A stretch of DNA of 7,244 nucleotides from contig CANBUF010000088.1 in NCBI GenBank assembly GCA_947372575.1, positions 1 to 7,244 on the forward strand, in the 5' to 3' direction. Each line of letters begins with the position of its first letter. The first letter of the stretch is position 1. Origin of the DNA: Alcaligenaceae bacterium (GTDB lineage Bacteria; Pseudomonadota; Gammaproteobacteria; Burkholderiales; Burkholderiaceae). The notes under the pieces are model-generated. The model did no database searches. It worked only from the letters and a program-made list of their open reading frames with translations, and was not told the origin of the DNA. Positions 1 to 6,293 of this stretch are shown piece by piece. Both the position numbers and the translations under genes were made by a program.

Positions 1-837
1 CTTGTGGGATAACAGCTTACCGATCCAGGTCTTATCTGTCGCACAGAATATATAAATGGCACATCCAAGCGTTGGAATTAGTCCGAGTAAACCAGGTACG
101 GTCGTTTGATCATCAAACTCTATGATCGCTGCAAGGATCAAGCCAATGCCCAACAAACTACCGAGTTGTTGCACCCGCGGGCTGAGCGCCAATTGATACG
201 TTTTGTCCGCCATGAGCAGTGCGACGATGGCGCCGATCATCAATTCCCACATGCGGGTCGGCAACATGTAAAAATTAAATGTTGGGTGACGTGTTGCACA
301 CCATTGCGCAGCCCCCAGGCTCAACATTGCAATGCACGCGATCAGCGTCAATAGCCAGCGTCGTGTTAAGCGCCGCGTAAAGATTAAAAAGAAAGGGGCA
401 ATCAGGTAATACTGCGCTTCGACCGCCAGGCTCCAGGTATGAAGCAGGGGGCGCAACTGGGATTCCGTATCAAAGTAGTCGTTGGTCGAATAAAAGAGGA
501 TGTTCGATACAAAGAGCGGGACCGCGATCAGGCTTTGGGAAAAATAATGCAAGTCTGTCGGAGACATGTTTAGCCATGCGAATGGCAAGGTTGCCAGCAT
601 GACCAGCAGTAGGGCAGGAACCAGGCGTCTGACGCGACGGATAAAAAAAGTGAAAAGTGAAAATGTATTGTTATCGAGTTCTGTCACAAGGACGCTCGTG
701 ATGAGGTAGCCACTGATGACGAAAAAGACATCCACACCCACATAACCGCCGCTCAGCCCTGGAACATTGGCATGAAATAGGACCACGGCTAAAACCGCAA
801 TGCCTCTGAGTCCCTCCAGTTCAAGTCTGTATTTCAT
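1..837 (-). CDS. Acyltransferase-3 family membrane protein, C-terminus beyond window
   Basis: This is an uninterrupted reading frame of 279 codons from an ATG at 837 to the left edge; a TGA lies in frame a few codons upstream, which fixes the start. The protein matches the acyltransferase-3 (OafA/YrhL-like) family: it opens with LEGLRGIAVLAVVLFHA, giving the conserved Arg11 and His22, then GGYVGVDVFFVISGYLI, the HTWSLAVEAQYYL block at about 133-145 (Glu140 retained) and PTRMWEL at about 193-199. Several hydrophobic stretches indicate a polytopic inner-membrane protein. Such enzymes move acetyl or other acyl groups onto sugars of surface polysaccharide, lipopolysaccharide or peptidoglycan. The PTRxWEL motif is typical of members with an added C-terminal SGNH domain, but that part is outside the window. 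The second Glu of the usual VEEQ motif is Ala141. No clear Shine-Dalgarno sequence is visible. The acceptor substrate cannot be deduced. Confidence 0.9.
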   Translation of the reverse strand, partial: MKYRLELEGLRGIAVLAVVLFHANVPGLSGGYVGVDVFFVISGYLITSVLVTELDNNTFSLFTFFIRRVRRLVPALLLVMLATLPFAWLNMSPTDLHYFSQSLIAVPLFVSNILFYSTNDYFDTESQLRPLLHTWSLAVEAQYYLIAPFFLIFTRRLTRRWLLTLIACIAMLSLGAAQWCATRHPTFNFYMLPTRMWELMIGAIVALLMADKTYQLALSPRVQQLGSLLGIGLILAAIIEFDDQTTVPGLLGLIPTLGCAIYIFCATDKTWIGKLLSHK

Positions 838-870
838 TGTTGTCGGCGTTGTTAATCAGCTTTCGGTCTA

Positions 871-904
871 AAGAAAACGCCGCTCAGGCATCACCTGGGC
901 GGCG
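871..904 (-). terminator. Intrinsic terminator after the family-3 binding-protein gene
   Basis: Read on the minus strand, CGCCGCCCAGG (904-894) and CCTGAGCGGCG (888-878) form an 11-position GC-rich stem with one C/A mismatch and a 5-base loop, followed at once by TTTTCTT (877-871). It lies 43 bases past the stop codon of the solute-binding protein gene and separates it from the acyltransferase gene. The plus-strand version of the stem has no U-tract, so it acts in one direction only. Confidence 0.85.
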
Positions 905-947
905 TACATTTACCGAATTATCGCAGACCATTCAAAAAGCCCAACGC

Positions 948-1748
948 TTAGCCAGGCAGGTCGCCTAAGCCACGCTTAAGCCATTTTTGAGAAAGTTTTT
1001 CCAGATCGCCATTTTTCATCCCTGCTGCAATGATCTCGTTGATCTTGTTACGTAAGGCATCTTCACCCTTTGGTACACCAATGTAACAACCACTCAGGCG
1101 GGTCAGCAGCTTGTATTCTGTGTTGAGCTGCGGATTGCGTTGCATCATGCTTTCGGCGACGGGAGCGCCTGTTGCAATGAGGTTTGCTTGTCCGGATACA
1201 AAGGCTGAGACCGTTGCATTGTTGTCTTCAAACCGCTTGATATCTGTTTCGGGGGGAGCCATTTTAGTGACGTCAGTATCTTCGAAGGCACCACGGGTCA
1301 CACTGACTGATTTGCCAGCAAGATCCGCAAAACTCTTGATTGACATGCTTTTTGGCCCATATACAGCACTGAAAAATGGCGCATAGGCGGCGGTGAAATC
1401 AATGACTTTTTCGCGGTCTGGGCTTTTGCCCAATGTGGAGATCACAAGATCCGCACGTTTTGTTTGCAGGTAAGGAATCCGATTGGGTGAGGTAACGGGT
1501 ATTAGTTCAACCTTGACACCAAGTTTTGCACCAATGTATTCACCCATTTCGACGTCCAGGCCCTGGGGTTTGAGGTCCGGTCCGACAAAGCCATAAGGTG
1601 GGAAATCTGTTGGGATACCGATTTTGATCAGTTTGGTAGACATGATGTCTGCCAGAGTGTTTTGAGCCTGTGCACCAGTGACTGCAGCAAGGCTTAAACC
1701 TAAGGTACAGCCAGCGATGATCAGATTTCGTCTAATTTGTGTAAACAT
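948..1748 (-). CDS. Periplasmic solute-binding protein, family 3 (amino-acid ABC type)
   Basis: The 266-residue product is the usual length for SBP family 3 (Pfam PF00497 type). A signal peptide covers about residues 1-29 (QIRR, hydrophobic core, AQA before Gln). The internal IAGC at 11-14 resembles a lipobox, but the hydrophobic run before it is too short, so a soluble periplasmic protein is more likely. Family marks are IKIGIPTDFPPYGF (41-54), GLDVEMGEYIGAKLG (63-77), NRIPYLQTKRADLVIS (89-104), DREKVIDFTAAY (111-122) and a C-terminal GDLEKLSQKWL. Arg112 aligns with the carboxylate-binding Arg of HisJ, and Phe49 keeps the aromatic stacking position. By my alignment, however, HisJ Ser72, Thr121 and Asp161 correspond to Gly107, Phe155 and Gly194, so a standard amino acid may not be the ligand. 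GGAG lies 7 bases before the ATG. No permease or ATPase gene is adjacent. It probably follows the Bug gene on one transcript and ends at the terminator just downstream. Confidence 0.92.
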   Translation of the reverse strand: MFTQIRRNLIIAGCTLGLSLAAVTGAQAQNTLADIMSTKLIKIGIPTDFPPYGFVGPDLKPQGLDVEMGEYIGAKLGVKVELIPVTSPNRIPYLQTKRADLVISTLGKSPDREKVIDFTAAYAPFFSAVYGPKSMSIKSFADLAGKSVSVTRGAFEDTDVTKMAPPETDIKRFEDNNATVSAFVSGQANLIATGAPVAESMMQRNPQLNTEYKLLTRLSGCYIGVPKGEDALRNKINEIIAAGMKNGDLEKLSQKWLKRGLGDLPG

Positions 1749-1859
1749 GGAATAACTCCGTTATGAAAAGATACTGAAAAGCGGTGCCTCGTTGCTCCAA
1801 AATGGTACGCGGACATGCACTTAAAAAGAGCGTATCGGTCGCAGTTTAGGTCACAGTGC

Positions 1860-2846
1860 TTATTCTTGAGCAATATTGCCGGCTTTGATGACTTGTGCCC
1901 ATTTTGCAATTTCACTGTCAACGTAACCAGAGACTGCTTGAGGTGTACTGCCCTTGATTTCAATGCCCTGTTCGCGTAACTTTGCTTTCAGTTCCGGATC
2001 AAGCAAAACCACATTTACTTCGGTATTGAGGCGATCAATGATGGAGGAGGGCGTACCCGTTGGCGCAAATAATGCATAGGCTGCGACCGAATCAAAACCC
2101 GGAAAGCCAGACTCTGCGATCGTTGGTACATCAGGCATGAGGGGGGAGCGCTCCAGCATAGTGACTGCCAGCGCCTTGATTTTGCCAGACTTGATGAGTG
2201 GCATATAGGGTGGGATATTGTCCAGAGTCATGCTGACACGACCTGTGATCAGATCAGGAATCAGCATGGTCGTGCCTTTGTAGGGGATGTGCAGCACATT
2301 GAGCTGGGCGGCAGTTTTAAACATTTCACAGGTCAGATGAATCTGACCTCCTGTCCCAGAAGACCCACAAGTGAATTCTCCAGGATGCGCACGGACGGTC
2401 GCGACGAGTTCCTCCAGATTTTTGGCTGGATTGTCAGCACTGACTAGCACTGCATTACCAATCGTGCCTGTTCTGGAAATTGGGGTGAGATCCTCGCGAA
2501 AATTATAGGTCAGCGTTTTGTAATAACTGATCGCAGCGGAATGTGAACCCATGGATCCCATGAGGAGGGTGTACCCATCCGGGGGCGCATGTGCGACTGC
2601 GGATGCACCAATGTTCGCGCCGCCACCAGGTCTATTTTCGATGACCACGGCCTGGCCAAGTCTGGGGCTGAGTTTTTCAGTGATTGCCCTGGTCAAAATG
2701 TCAGTCGCACCTCCCGCAGGAAAGGGCACAATGACTTTGATGGGTTTGTTTGGGTAAGCCTCTTCGCCAAAAGCTGTCGAGCCGGCAAAAGCCGTCAGCA
2801 AGGTCGTTGTCAAAATTGTTCTAACAATTTTCGCTGCAAATTTCAC
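1860..2846 (-). CDS. Bug-family (TTT) periplasmic solute-binding receptor
   Basis: The 328-residue protein is full length for the Bug / tripartite tricarboxylate transporter receptor family. A signal peptide spans about residues 1-27. Mature-end hallmarks are YPNKPIKVIVPFPAGGATD (31-49), ENRPGGGANIGA (70-81), PPDGYTLL (88-95), HIPYKGT (186-192) and MPDVPTIAESGFPG (237-250). Bug proteins bind small carboxylates or similar molecules in the periplasm, and most are orphans without TctA/TctB membrane partners; none is seen here either. The actual ligand cannot be read from sequence. Cys160 and Cys173 could form a disulfide. The start codon is GTG, supported by AAGGA six bases upstream. A separate promoter, an inverted repeat and a heptamer array precede it, so expression appears independent of the upstream tonB operon. 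The family-3 binding-protein gene follows after 111 bases with no visible terminator between. Confidence 0.95.
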   Translation of the reverse strand: MKFAAKIVRTILTTTLLTAFAGSTAFGEEAYPNKPIKVIVPFPAGGATDILTRAITEKLSPRLGQAVVIENRPGGGANIGASAVAHAPPDGYTLLMGSMGSHSAAISYYKTLTYNFREDLTPISRTGTIGNAVLVSADNPAKNLEELVATVRAHPGEFTCGSSGTGGQIHLTCEMFKTAAQLNVLHIPYKGTTMLIPDLITGRVSMTLDNIPPYMPLIKSGKIKALAVTMLERSPLMPDVPTIAESGFPGFDSVAAYALFAPTGTPSSIIDRLNTEVNVVLLDPELKAKLREQGIEIKGSTPQAVSGYVDSEIAKWAQVIKAGNIAQE

Positions 2847-2852
2847 TAAGTT

Positions 2853-2857
2853 TCCTT
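2853..2857 (-). promoter_or_regulatory. Shine-Dalgarno site supporting the GTG start of the Bug gene
   Basis: Minus-strand AAGGA lies six bases before the GTG at 2846-2844. The first residues after this start form a normal signal peptide (MKFAAKIVRT), so GTG is the likely true start. Confidence 0.75.
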
Positions 2858-2862
2858 TTTAA

Positions 2863-2906
2863 TGCTTTGAAATAAGGCGCCCAGGCAGCCATATTATTTC
2901 AAAGCA
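2863..2906. repeat. 13-bp perfect inverted repeat around the Bug transcription start (possible operator)
   Basis: TGCTTTGAAATAA at 2863-2875 is repeated as its exact reverse complement TTATTTCAAAGCA at 2894-2906, separated by 18 bases. The arm centres are 31 bp apart, close to three helical turns. The dyad centre (2884.5) falls on the start point predicted from the promoter. The upstream arm overlaps the -10 and spacer, and the downstream arm lies in the early leader. This geometry suits a repressor or other dimeric regulator. A transcript starting at the predicted point would hold only one arm, so an RNA hairpin would form only in read-through from tonB. Confidence 0.7.
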
Positions 2907-2919
2907 ATAAACGTGCCAA
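2891..2919 (-). promoter_or_regulatory. Predicted sigma-70-type promoter of the Bug gene
   Basis: On the minus strand TTGGCA (2919-2914) and TAATAT (2896-2891) are separated by exactly 17 bases, near consensus for -35 and -10. The expected start point is about 2884, leaving a leader of roughly 38 bases before the GTG with its AAGGA ribosome site. The promoter is called by eye only. Confidence 0.65.
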
Positions 2920-2924
2920 ATCCT

Positions 2925-2966
2925 GAATACGGAATACGGAATACGGAATACGGAATACGGAATACG
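2925..2966. repeat. Six perfect tandem copies of the heptamer GAATACG
   Basis: The 42 bp from 2925 to 2966 are six identical head-to-tail copies of GAATACG. A degraded seventh unit (TAATAGC) follows at 2967-2973. The array lies between the end of tonB and the Bug gene and stops five bases upstream of that gene's predicted -35 element. Perfect short tandem repeats can gain or lose units by replication slippage. Each unit would move any upstream-bound factor by 7 bp, about two thirds of a helical turn. Confidence 0.95.
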
Positions 2967-3002
2967 TAATAGCCTGCAATGAACGGTTAGACATTCAACC
3001 AT

Positions 3003-3794
3003 TCATCTTTTTAATTTCCAAAGGTAATCAATGATCGCCCAGCGTGGCTGTGCAGGATGACGCTCAGCGATGGGATGGAATTGACAGCGTGAAAGTGCGG
3101 AGATAGCCGCGTGATCGAGTCGACTGAATCCTGAAGTCTGTGCAATTTCAGTTTTGAGTATCTGACCGCCCATTCCAAGTAGGAATCTGAGTGTCACGAC
3201 ACCTTCTTCTTTGAGTCGGCGCGATAGTGTTGGATATTCAGGCGTGGGGCAGTGATAACTTGAGGAGGGGGAGGCGAGTGATGGAGTTACGGTCTGAACC
3301 CCGTCACTCTTGGCTGGCTGGGAGGAGGCAACTGGCGCGGATGCATACGAAGGGCTCGTTGAAAGCTTTTGTGGGGATCGGCGATTTGGAGGTACTGGTG
3401 CGGGTGGTGAGGAACGCACTTTTGGGAAAAGATTTTTTGTCGGCAATGTTGACTCTGATGGTGATGGTGATGCCTCAACTGATGAATGTGCATCTGATGC
3501 ATGTGCATCTGATGATACTGAAGACTCCGTTAAACCCAAATGATCTGAAGTGCGAGTCTCTGGGCGAGTAAGCGCAAGCTCTGTGCGTGGCGGATCACTT
3601 TGCGGGATCAGACTGACTCGCGGGGGCGTGAATTTTTTTAAAAACCCCTTTTCATCTTGACTCGCTCCAAGAGCTGCCCACAGCACAAATCCATGTAGTA
3701 ATAAGACGCAGGATATGCTCCATGGGGCAACGTTGCGGCGAATGGGGTGCCATGCAAAATGGTTGATTAGTGGATAGGTACGGATGTTTTGCAT
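3003..3794 (-). CDS. tonB: TonB-family energy transducer
   Basis: The 263-residue protein has the three-part TonB plan. A short cytoplasmic N-terminus precedes one membrane anchor at about 25-42 (SISCVLLLHGFVLWAAL, with His34 inside it). A Ser/Pro-rich periplasmic spacer covers about 45-178 and lacks the classical Pro-Glu/Pro-Lys repeats. The TonB C-terminal domain covers about 182-263, with CPTPEYPTLSRRL, EEGVVTLRFLLG, TSGFSRLDHAAISAL and CQFHPI. Cys182 and Cys237 bracket this domain and may pair. TonB transmits proton-motive-force energy from ExbB/ExbD to outer-membrane receptors. The gene starts 26 bases after the siderophore-receptor stop codon, which indicates one operon and a receptor-dedicated TonB under the same Fur control. 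The ribosome site (GAGTGGG) is weak. ExbB and ExbD are not in the window. Confidence 0.93.
   Translation of the reverse strand: MQNIRTYPLINHFAWHPIRRNVAPWSISCVLLLHGFVLWAALGASQDEKGFLKKFTPPRVSLIPQSDPPRTELALTRPETRTSDHLGLTESSVSSDAHASDAHSSVEASPSPSESTLPTKNLFPKVRSSPPAPVPPNRRSPQKLSTSPSYASAPVASSQPAKSDGVQTVTPSLASPSSSYHCPTPEYPTLSRRLKEEGVVTLRFLLGMGGQILKTEIAQTSGFSRLDHAAISALSRCQFHPIAERHPAQPRWAIIDYLWKLKR
3486..3515. repeat. 15-bp direct repeat in the tonB spacer
   Basis: Two adjacent 15-base units, ATGTGCATCTGATGC (3486-3500) and the same with a final A (3501-3515), lie inside tonB. They encode the doubled pentapeptide SDAHA/SDAHS in the periplasmic spacer. The unit is a multiple of three, so copy changes would keep the frame. 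A GATGGT-type low-complexity run lies beside it, around 3459-3471. Confidence 0.75.
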
Positions 3795-3820
3795 GTCAAC
3801 CCACTCAAGGCGTGATGAAA

Positions 3821-6175
3821 TTAAAACTTGATATTCAAACTGAGCATGGCTGAGCGTCCGATACCTGGGATTGCCCGTCCGCCGTCTGAGGGTATCAATG
3901 CGTCAACATAGTTGGTATTGGCCAGGTTAAAGAGATTGAGCCGAATGTCATACCGCGGCTGTCGATAGGCAAGCGTGGCATCCCAGCGCACATACGGATT
4001 CGCCGAAACCAGATTGGTATTGTTGGCGTAGCGCTGGCCGGTGTAGGTCGCACCGGCTCCGACTTCCCATTCAGAACTCAGTGCATACACGCCCCAGAGG
4101 CTGCCAGAGTTTTTGGGAGTGTTTGCTGGCGTTTTACCCTGTGTGCCGGGTGCAATGCCGTCGATGATGGTGGCATTCAGGAATGTGTACCCACCGAATA
4201 CCTGCATGCGGTCCGTCAACCTGCCTGCGATACCAAGACGCGCCCCGTTGACTTCGATCGTCCCGCTCGCGCTGTAGGTCCCCATGACATCCTGGGCGCG
4301 GGCATTGAACTGGGTGATCTGAAAGATCGCCCCGGTCAGTGAAAGTTGACCGTTATTCAGATCCCATTTGCCACCACCTTCATAGGATCGATTCTGCTGC
4401 GGCGCGAGAGGCTCGGTGCGGCCTGTCGTGTTCATGAGTTGTTCAAGCGATGGGTTAAAGGACGTACTGTAGGACAGGTAGTAGCTCTGCCAAGGCATTG
4501 GCTGCCAGATTGCACCCGCCCGCACGCTCAGGTTGTTAATGGTTTGTTGCGCAGTCGCAGGCGTCGAGCTATCCACAATTGAGTTGCTCAGTGACGCACT
4601 ATAGCGATCTCCTCGCAGGCCTGCGACAATCTTGAGCTGTGGCGTGAGGTCGATCGTATCGTTGATAAACAGGCCGATATTTGTGCCACTCGCCTGACCA
4701 CGATTCGCGGCCAGACTGACTGCAGTGTCAGGTGAATTGCCTGGCTCAGGGTTGAGCAGCGGCAAGCATCCTGTTAATCCTGATGTTGCATGCTTTTTGT
4801 TTAGGTCAAAACCATTGCAAGATCCATTTCTGTAATAGCTCTGGCGATCATAGGTGTCATAGCTGAGCTCAAGTCCGGCTAACAAGTGATGCTTGAATCC
4901 AGCGAGGTTAAAGGCACTGTTGAGTTCGGTCAGGTTGAATAGCGTGTTGTCCTGCAAATTGCGGTCTCGACTGCGCTGGCGCACCCATAAGTCCGCGAGT
5001 GGGACATTGGACATAACGGTTGCAGGAATAGCGCGTGTGCTGGTTGAGGGTAAACCCACAAATCCTTTATTTGGCACTAGGGTGCCCAAACCATTGGGGG
5101 ATGTTTCCTGTGCATTGGTCAGCACACGCGTGAACATGGTCTGGTTGCGCACGGTGGTCGTGGCGGTAAGCTTATGCTGGATCACCGCACTCAGGGACAT
5201 GACATCCGAGACAGTCCTGTCATCTTTCAGGCCATAGGCATTTTTTTTGTTGACCTCGACAAACTCACCATTGAGGTTAGGAATACCATAATCGGTCTGA
5301 TCGTTGTTGTGTTGAAGTAAGGCTGAAAGTGTCAGTGTGGTGGGTTCGCCCAAACCAAAACTCAGTGAGGGCGCCACGCCAATATCCTGCAGATTGTTCA
5401 AGTCCCGACCGCTGGCATTACCTTGTTGACCCATGGCGGCCAATCTGAAGGCTGACGTGTCCGATAGCGGCACATTCGTATCGAGTACTGTGCGCGCGAG
5501 CCCTGTACTCATGATCGAGAACTGTGCAGTTGTACTCGCCTGGGTGATCGGTTTTTTTGTGACCTGATTAATCACGCCGCCTGTGGAGCCGCGACCAAAG
5601 AGCATCGAAGACGGTCCCATCAGGACCTCAATGGATTGCAGCGAAAAGGTGTCACGGTAATACTGTCCACGATCCCGGGCGCCGTCCAGATACAAATCCG
5701 TCCTGGCTGAAAATCCATTCAAATTGATATTGTTCCCAATCTGACCGCCTTCGGCACCGCCGATGGTCAGGCCAGGTACATTGCGCAGGGCAGAGGCCAG
5801 CGAGGTTGCCGCTTGCGAATCCATGACGGCCCGGTCAATCACGATGACGGATTGCGGGATATCTTTGAGATCTGCGGGTAGGCGGTTGAGCGACATGAAG
5901 GCCCCACCAAACGCATCGGTGTCTCGGGTACCGACGATCTCAACGGTGGAAACCGTCCGCGAGCTTTGAGATGTATTGGCTCGGGCGTCGACGTCGTACT
6001 CCGGGACGCTTAAGGTCAGCGTTGCTGGCGGGCTCGTGATGGTGTGTGTGGTCTTGGACGATGCGGTGGACTCAGCCATCGCATTGGGGATTGTCAGTGC
6101 ACTGAGCAGGGCGAGCGCAAGCGGTCGGCGGGACAGTGATTTGTGGTTGGATGAAACAAAGAATTGTTTAGTCAT
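3821..6175 (-). CDS. TonB-dependent siderophore receptor (outer membrane)
   Basis: This is a 784-residue outer-membrane receptor from the ATG at 6175. A GTG 33 bases upstream in frame is rejected because it would leave a leader of about nine bases and add 11 residues before the signal peptide. The signal peptide is 1-34 (AMA before Glu). A likely TonB box STVEIVGTR lies at 76-84, preceded by a short extension too small for a full STN signalling domain. The plug covers about 98-209: DIPQSVIVID, ALRNVPGLTIGG, LDGARDRGQYYRDTF, GPSSMLFGRGSTGGVINQ. The rest is the 22-strand barrel, ending in Phe (SLNIKF) as outer-membrane proteins usually do. Cys453 and Cys470 probably form a disulfide in an external loop. 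The family imports ferric siderophores; the plug style fits the siderophore-receptor subfamily, but the exact ligand is unknown. A Fur box and promoter precede it and tonB follows directly. Confidence 0.94.
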   Translation of the reverse strand: MTKQFFVSSNHKSLSRRPLALALLSALTIPNAMAESTASSKTTHTITSPPATLTLSVPEYDVDARANTSQSSRTVSTVEIVGTRDTDAFGGAFMSLNRLPADLKDIPQSVIVIDRAVMDSQAATSLASALRNVPGLTIGGAEGGQIGNNINLNGFSARTDLYLDGARDRGQYYRDTFSLQSIEVLMGPSSMLFGRGSTGGVINQVTKKPITQASTTAQFSIMSTGLARTVLDTNVPLSDTSAFRLAAMGQQGNASGRDLNNLQDIGVAPSLSFGLGEPTTLTLSALLQHNNDQTDYGIPNLNGEFVEVNKKNAYGLKDDRTVSDVMSLSAVIQHKLTATTTVRNQTMFTRVLTNAQETSPNGLGTLVPNKGFVGLPSTSTRAIPATVMSNVPLADLWVRQRSRDRNLQDNTLFNLTELNSAFNLAGFKHHLLAGLELSYDTYDRQSYYRNGSCNGFDLNKKHATSGLTGCLPLLNPEPGNSPDTAVSLAANRGQASGTNIGLFINDTIDLTPQLKIVAGLRGDRYSASLSNSIVDSSTPATAQQTINNLSVRAGAIWQPMPWQSYYLSYSTSFNPSLEQLMNTTGRTEPLAPQQNRSYEGGGKWDLNNGQLSLTGAIFQITQFNARAQDVMGTYSASGTIEVNGARLGIAGRLTDRMQVFGGYTFLNATIIDGIAPGTQGKTPANTPKNSGSLWGVYALSSEWEVGAGATYTGQRYANNTNLVSANPYVRWDATLAYRQPRYDIRLNLFNLANTNYVDALIPSDGGRAIPGIGRSAMLSLNIKF

Positions 6176-6210
6176 TGAGGCTCGATCAGTAAAAGTCAAA
6201 CAATCCACAT

Positions 6211-6229
6211 GGTAATGCGAATCATTATT
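6211..6229. promoter_or_regulatory. Fur box upstream of the receptor-tonB operon
   Basis: GGTAATGCGAATCATTATT matches 15 of 19 positions of the standard Fur consensus GATAATGATAATCATTATC. It begins 35 bases before the receptor ATG and covers the predicted -10 element, the expected place for iron-dependent repression. The core TGCGAATCAT is repeated 30 bp further upstream, at 6246-6255. Confidence 0.85.
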
Positions 6230-6251
6230 ATTTACAAACCAAGCCTGCGAA
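6224..6251 (-). promoter_or_regulatory. Predicted promoter of the receptor-tonB operon
   Basis: On the minus strand TTCGCA (6251-6246) and AATAAT (6229-6224) are 16 bases apart. The -10 is one base off TATAAT and sits inside the Fur box; the -35 sits inside the second TGCGAATCAT copy. The start point would be near 6217, giving a leader of about 42 bases. The AT-rich run allows other -10 registers. Confidence 0.5.
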
Positions 6252-6293
6252 TCATCCTTTTAGACAGGATAATTCGGTAAAACTCTGCCTGGT

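Noticed and set aside
1749..1800. Separate promoter for the family-3 binding protein (TTGGAG and CAGTAT, 18 bases apart)
   Set aside because: The -10 matches only three of six consensus positions, too weak to report as a feature.
1721..1963. 80-codon minus-strand frame spanning the gap between the two binding-protein genes
   Set aside because: It overlaps the ends of both genes in another frame, and nothing in it resembles a known protein or signal peptide.
2925..2966. Heptamer array as a CRISPR or plasmid iteron array
   Set aside because: There are no spacers between units, the unit is only 7 bp, and no cas or replication gene is near.
2976..3002. Terminator after tonB in the GGTT/AACC region
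   Set aside because: Only four pairs can form and there is no U-run, so no tonB terminator can be supported.
3227..3571. 114-codon plus-strand frame and other frames overlapping tonB
   Set aside because: They are low-complexity products of the Ser/Pro-coding repeats read on the other strand or in another frame; the tonB frame carries the recognised domain.
6176..6208. GTG at 6208 as a longer start for the siderophore receptor
   Set aside because: It would sit next to the Fur box and leave almost no leader; the ATG at 6175 begins directly at a normal signal peptide.
6250..6268. ATCCT/AGGAT hairpin after the FKBP gene as a terminator
   Set aside because: The stem is only five pairs and no U-tract follows.
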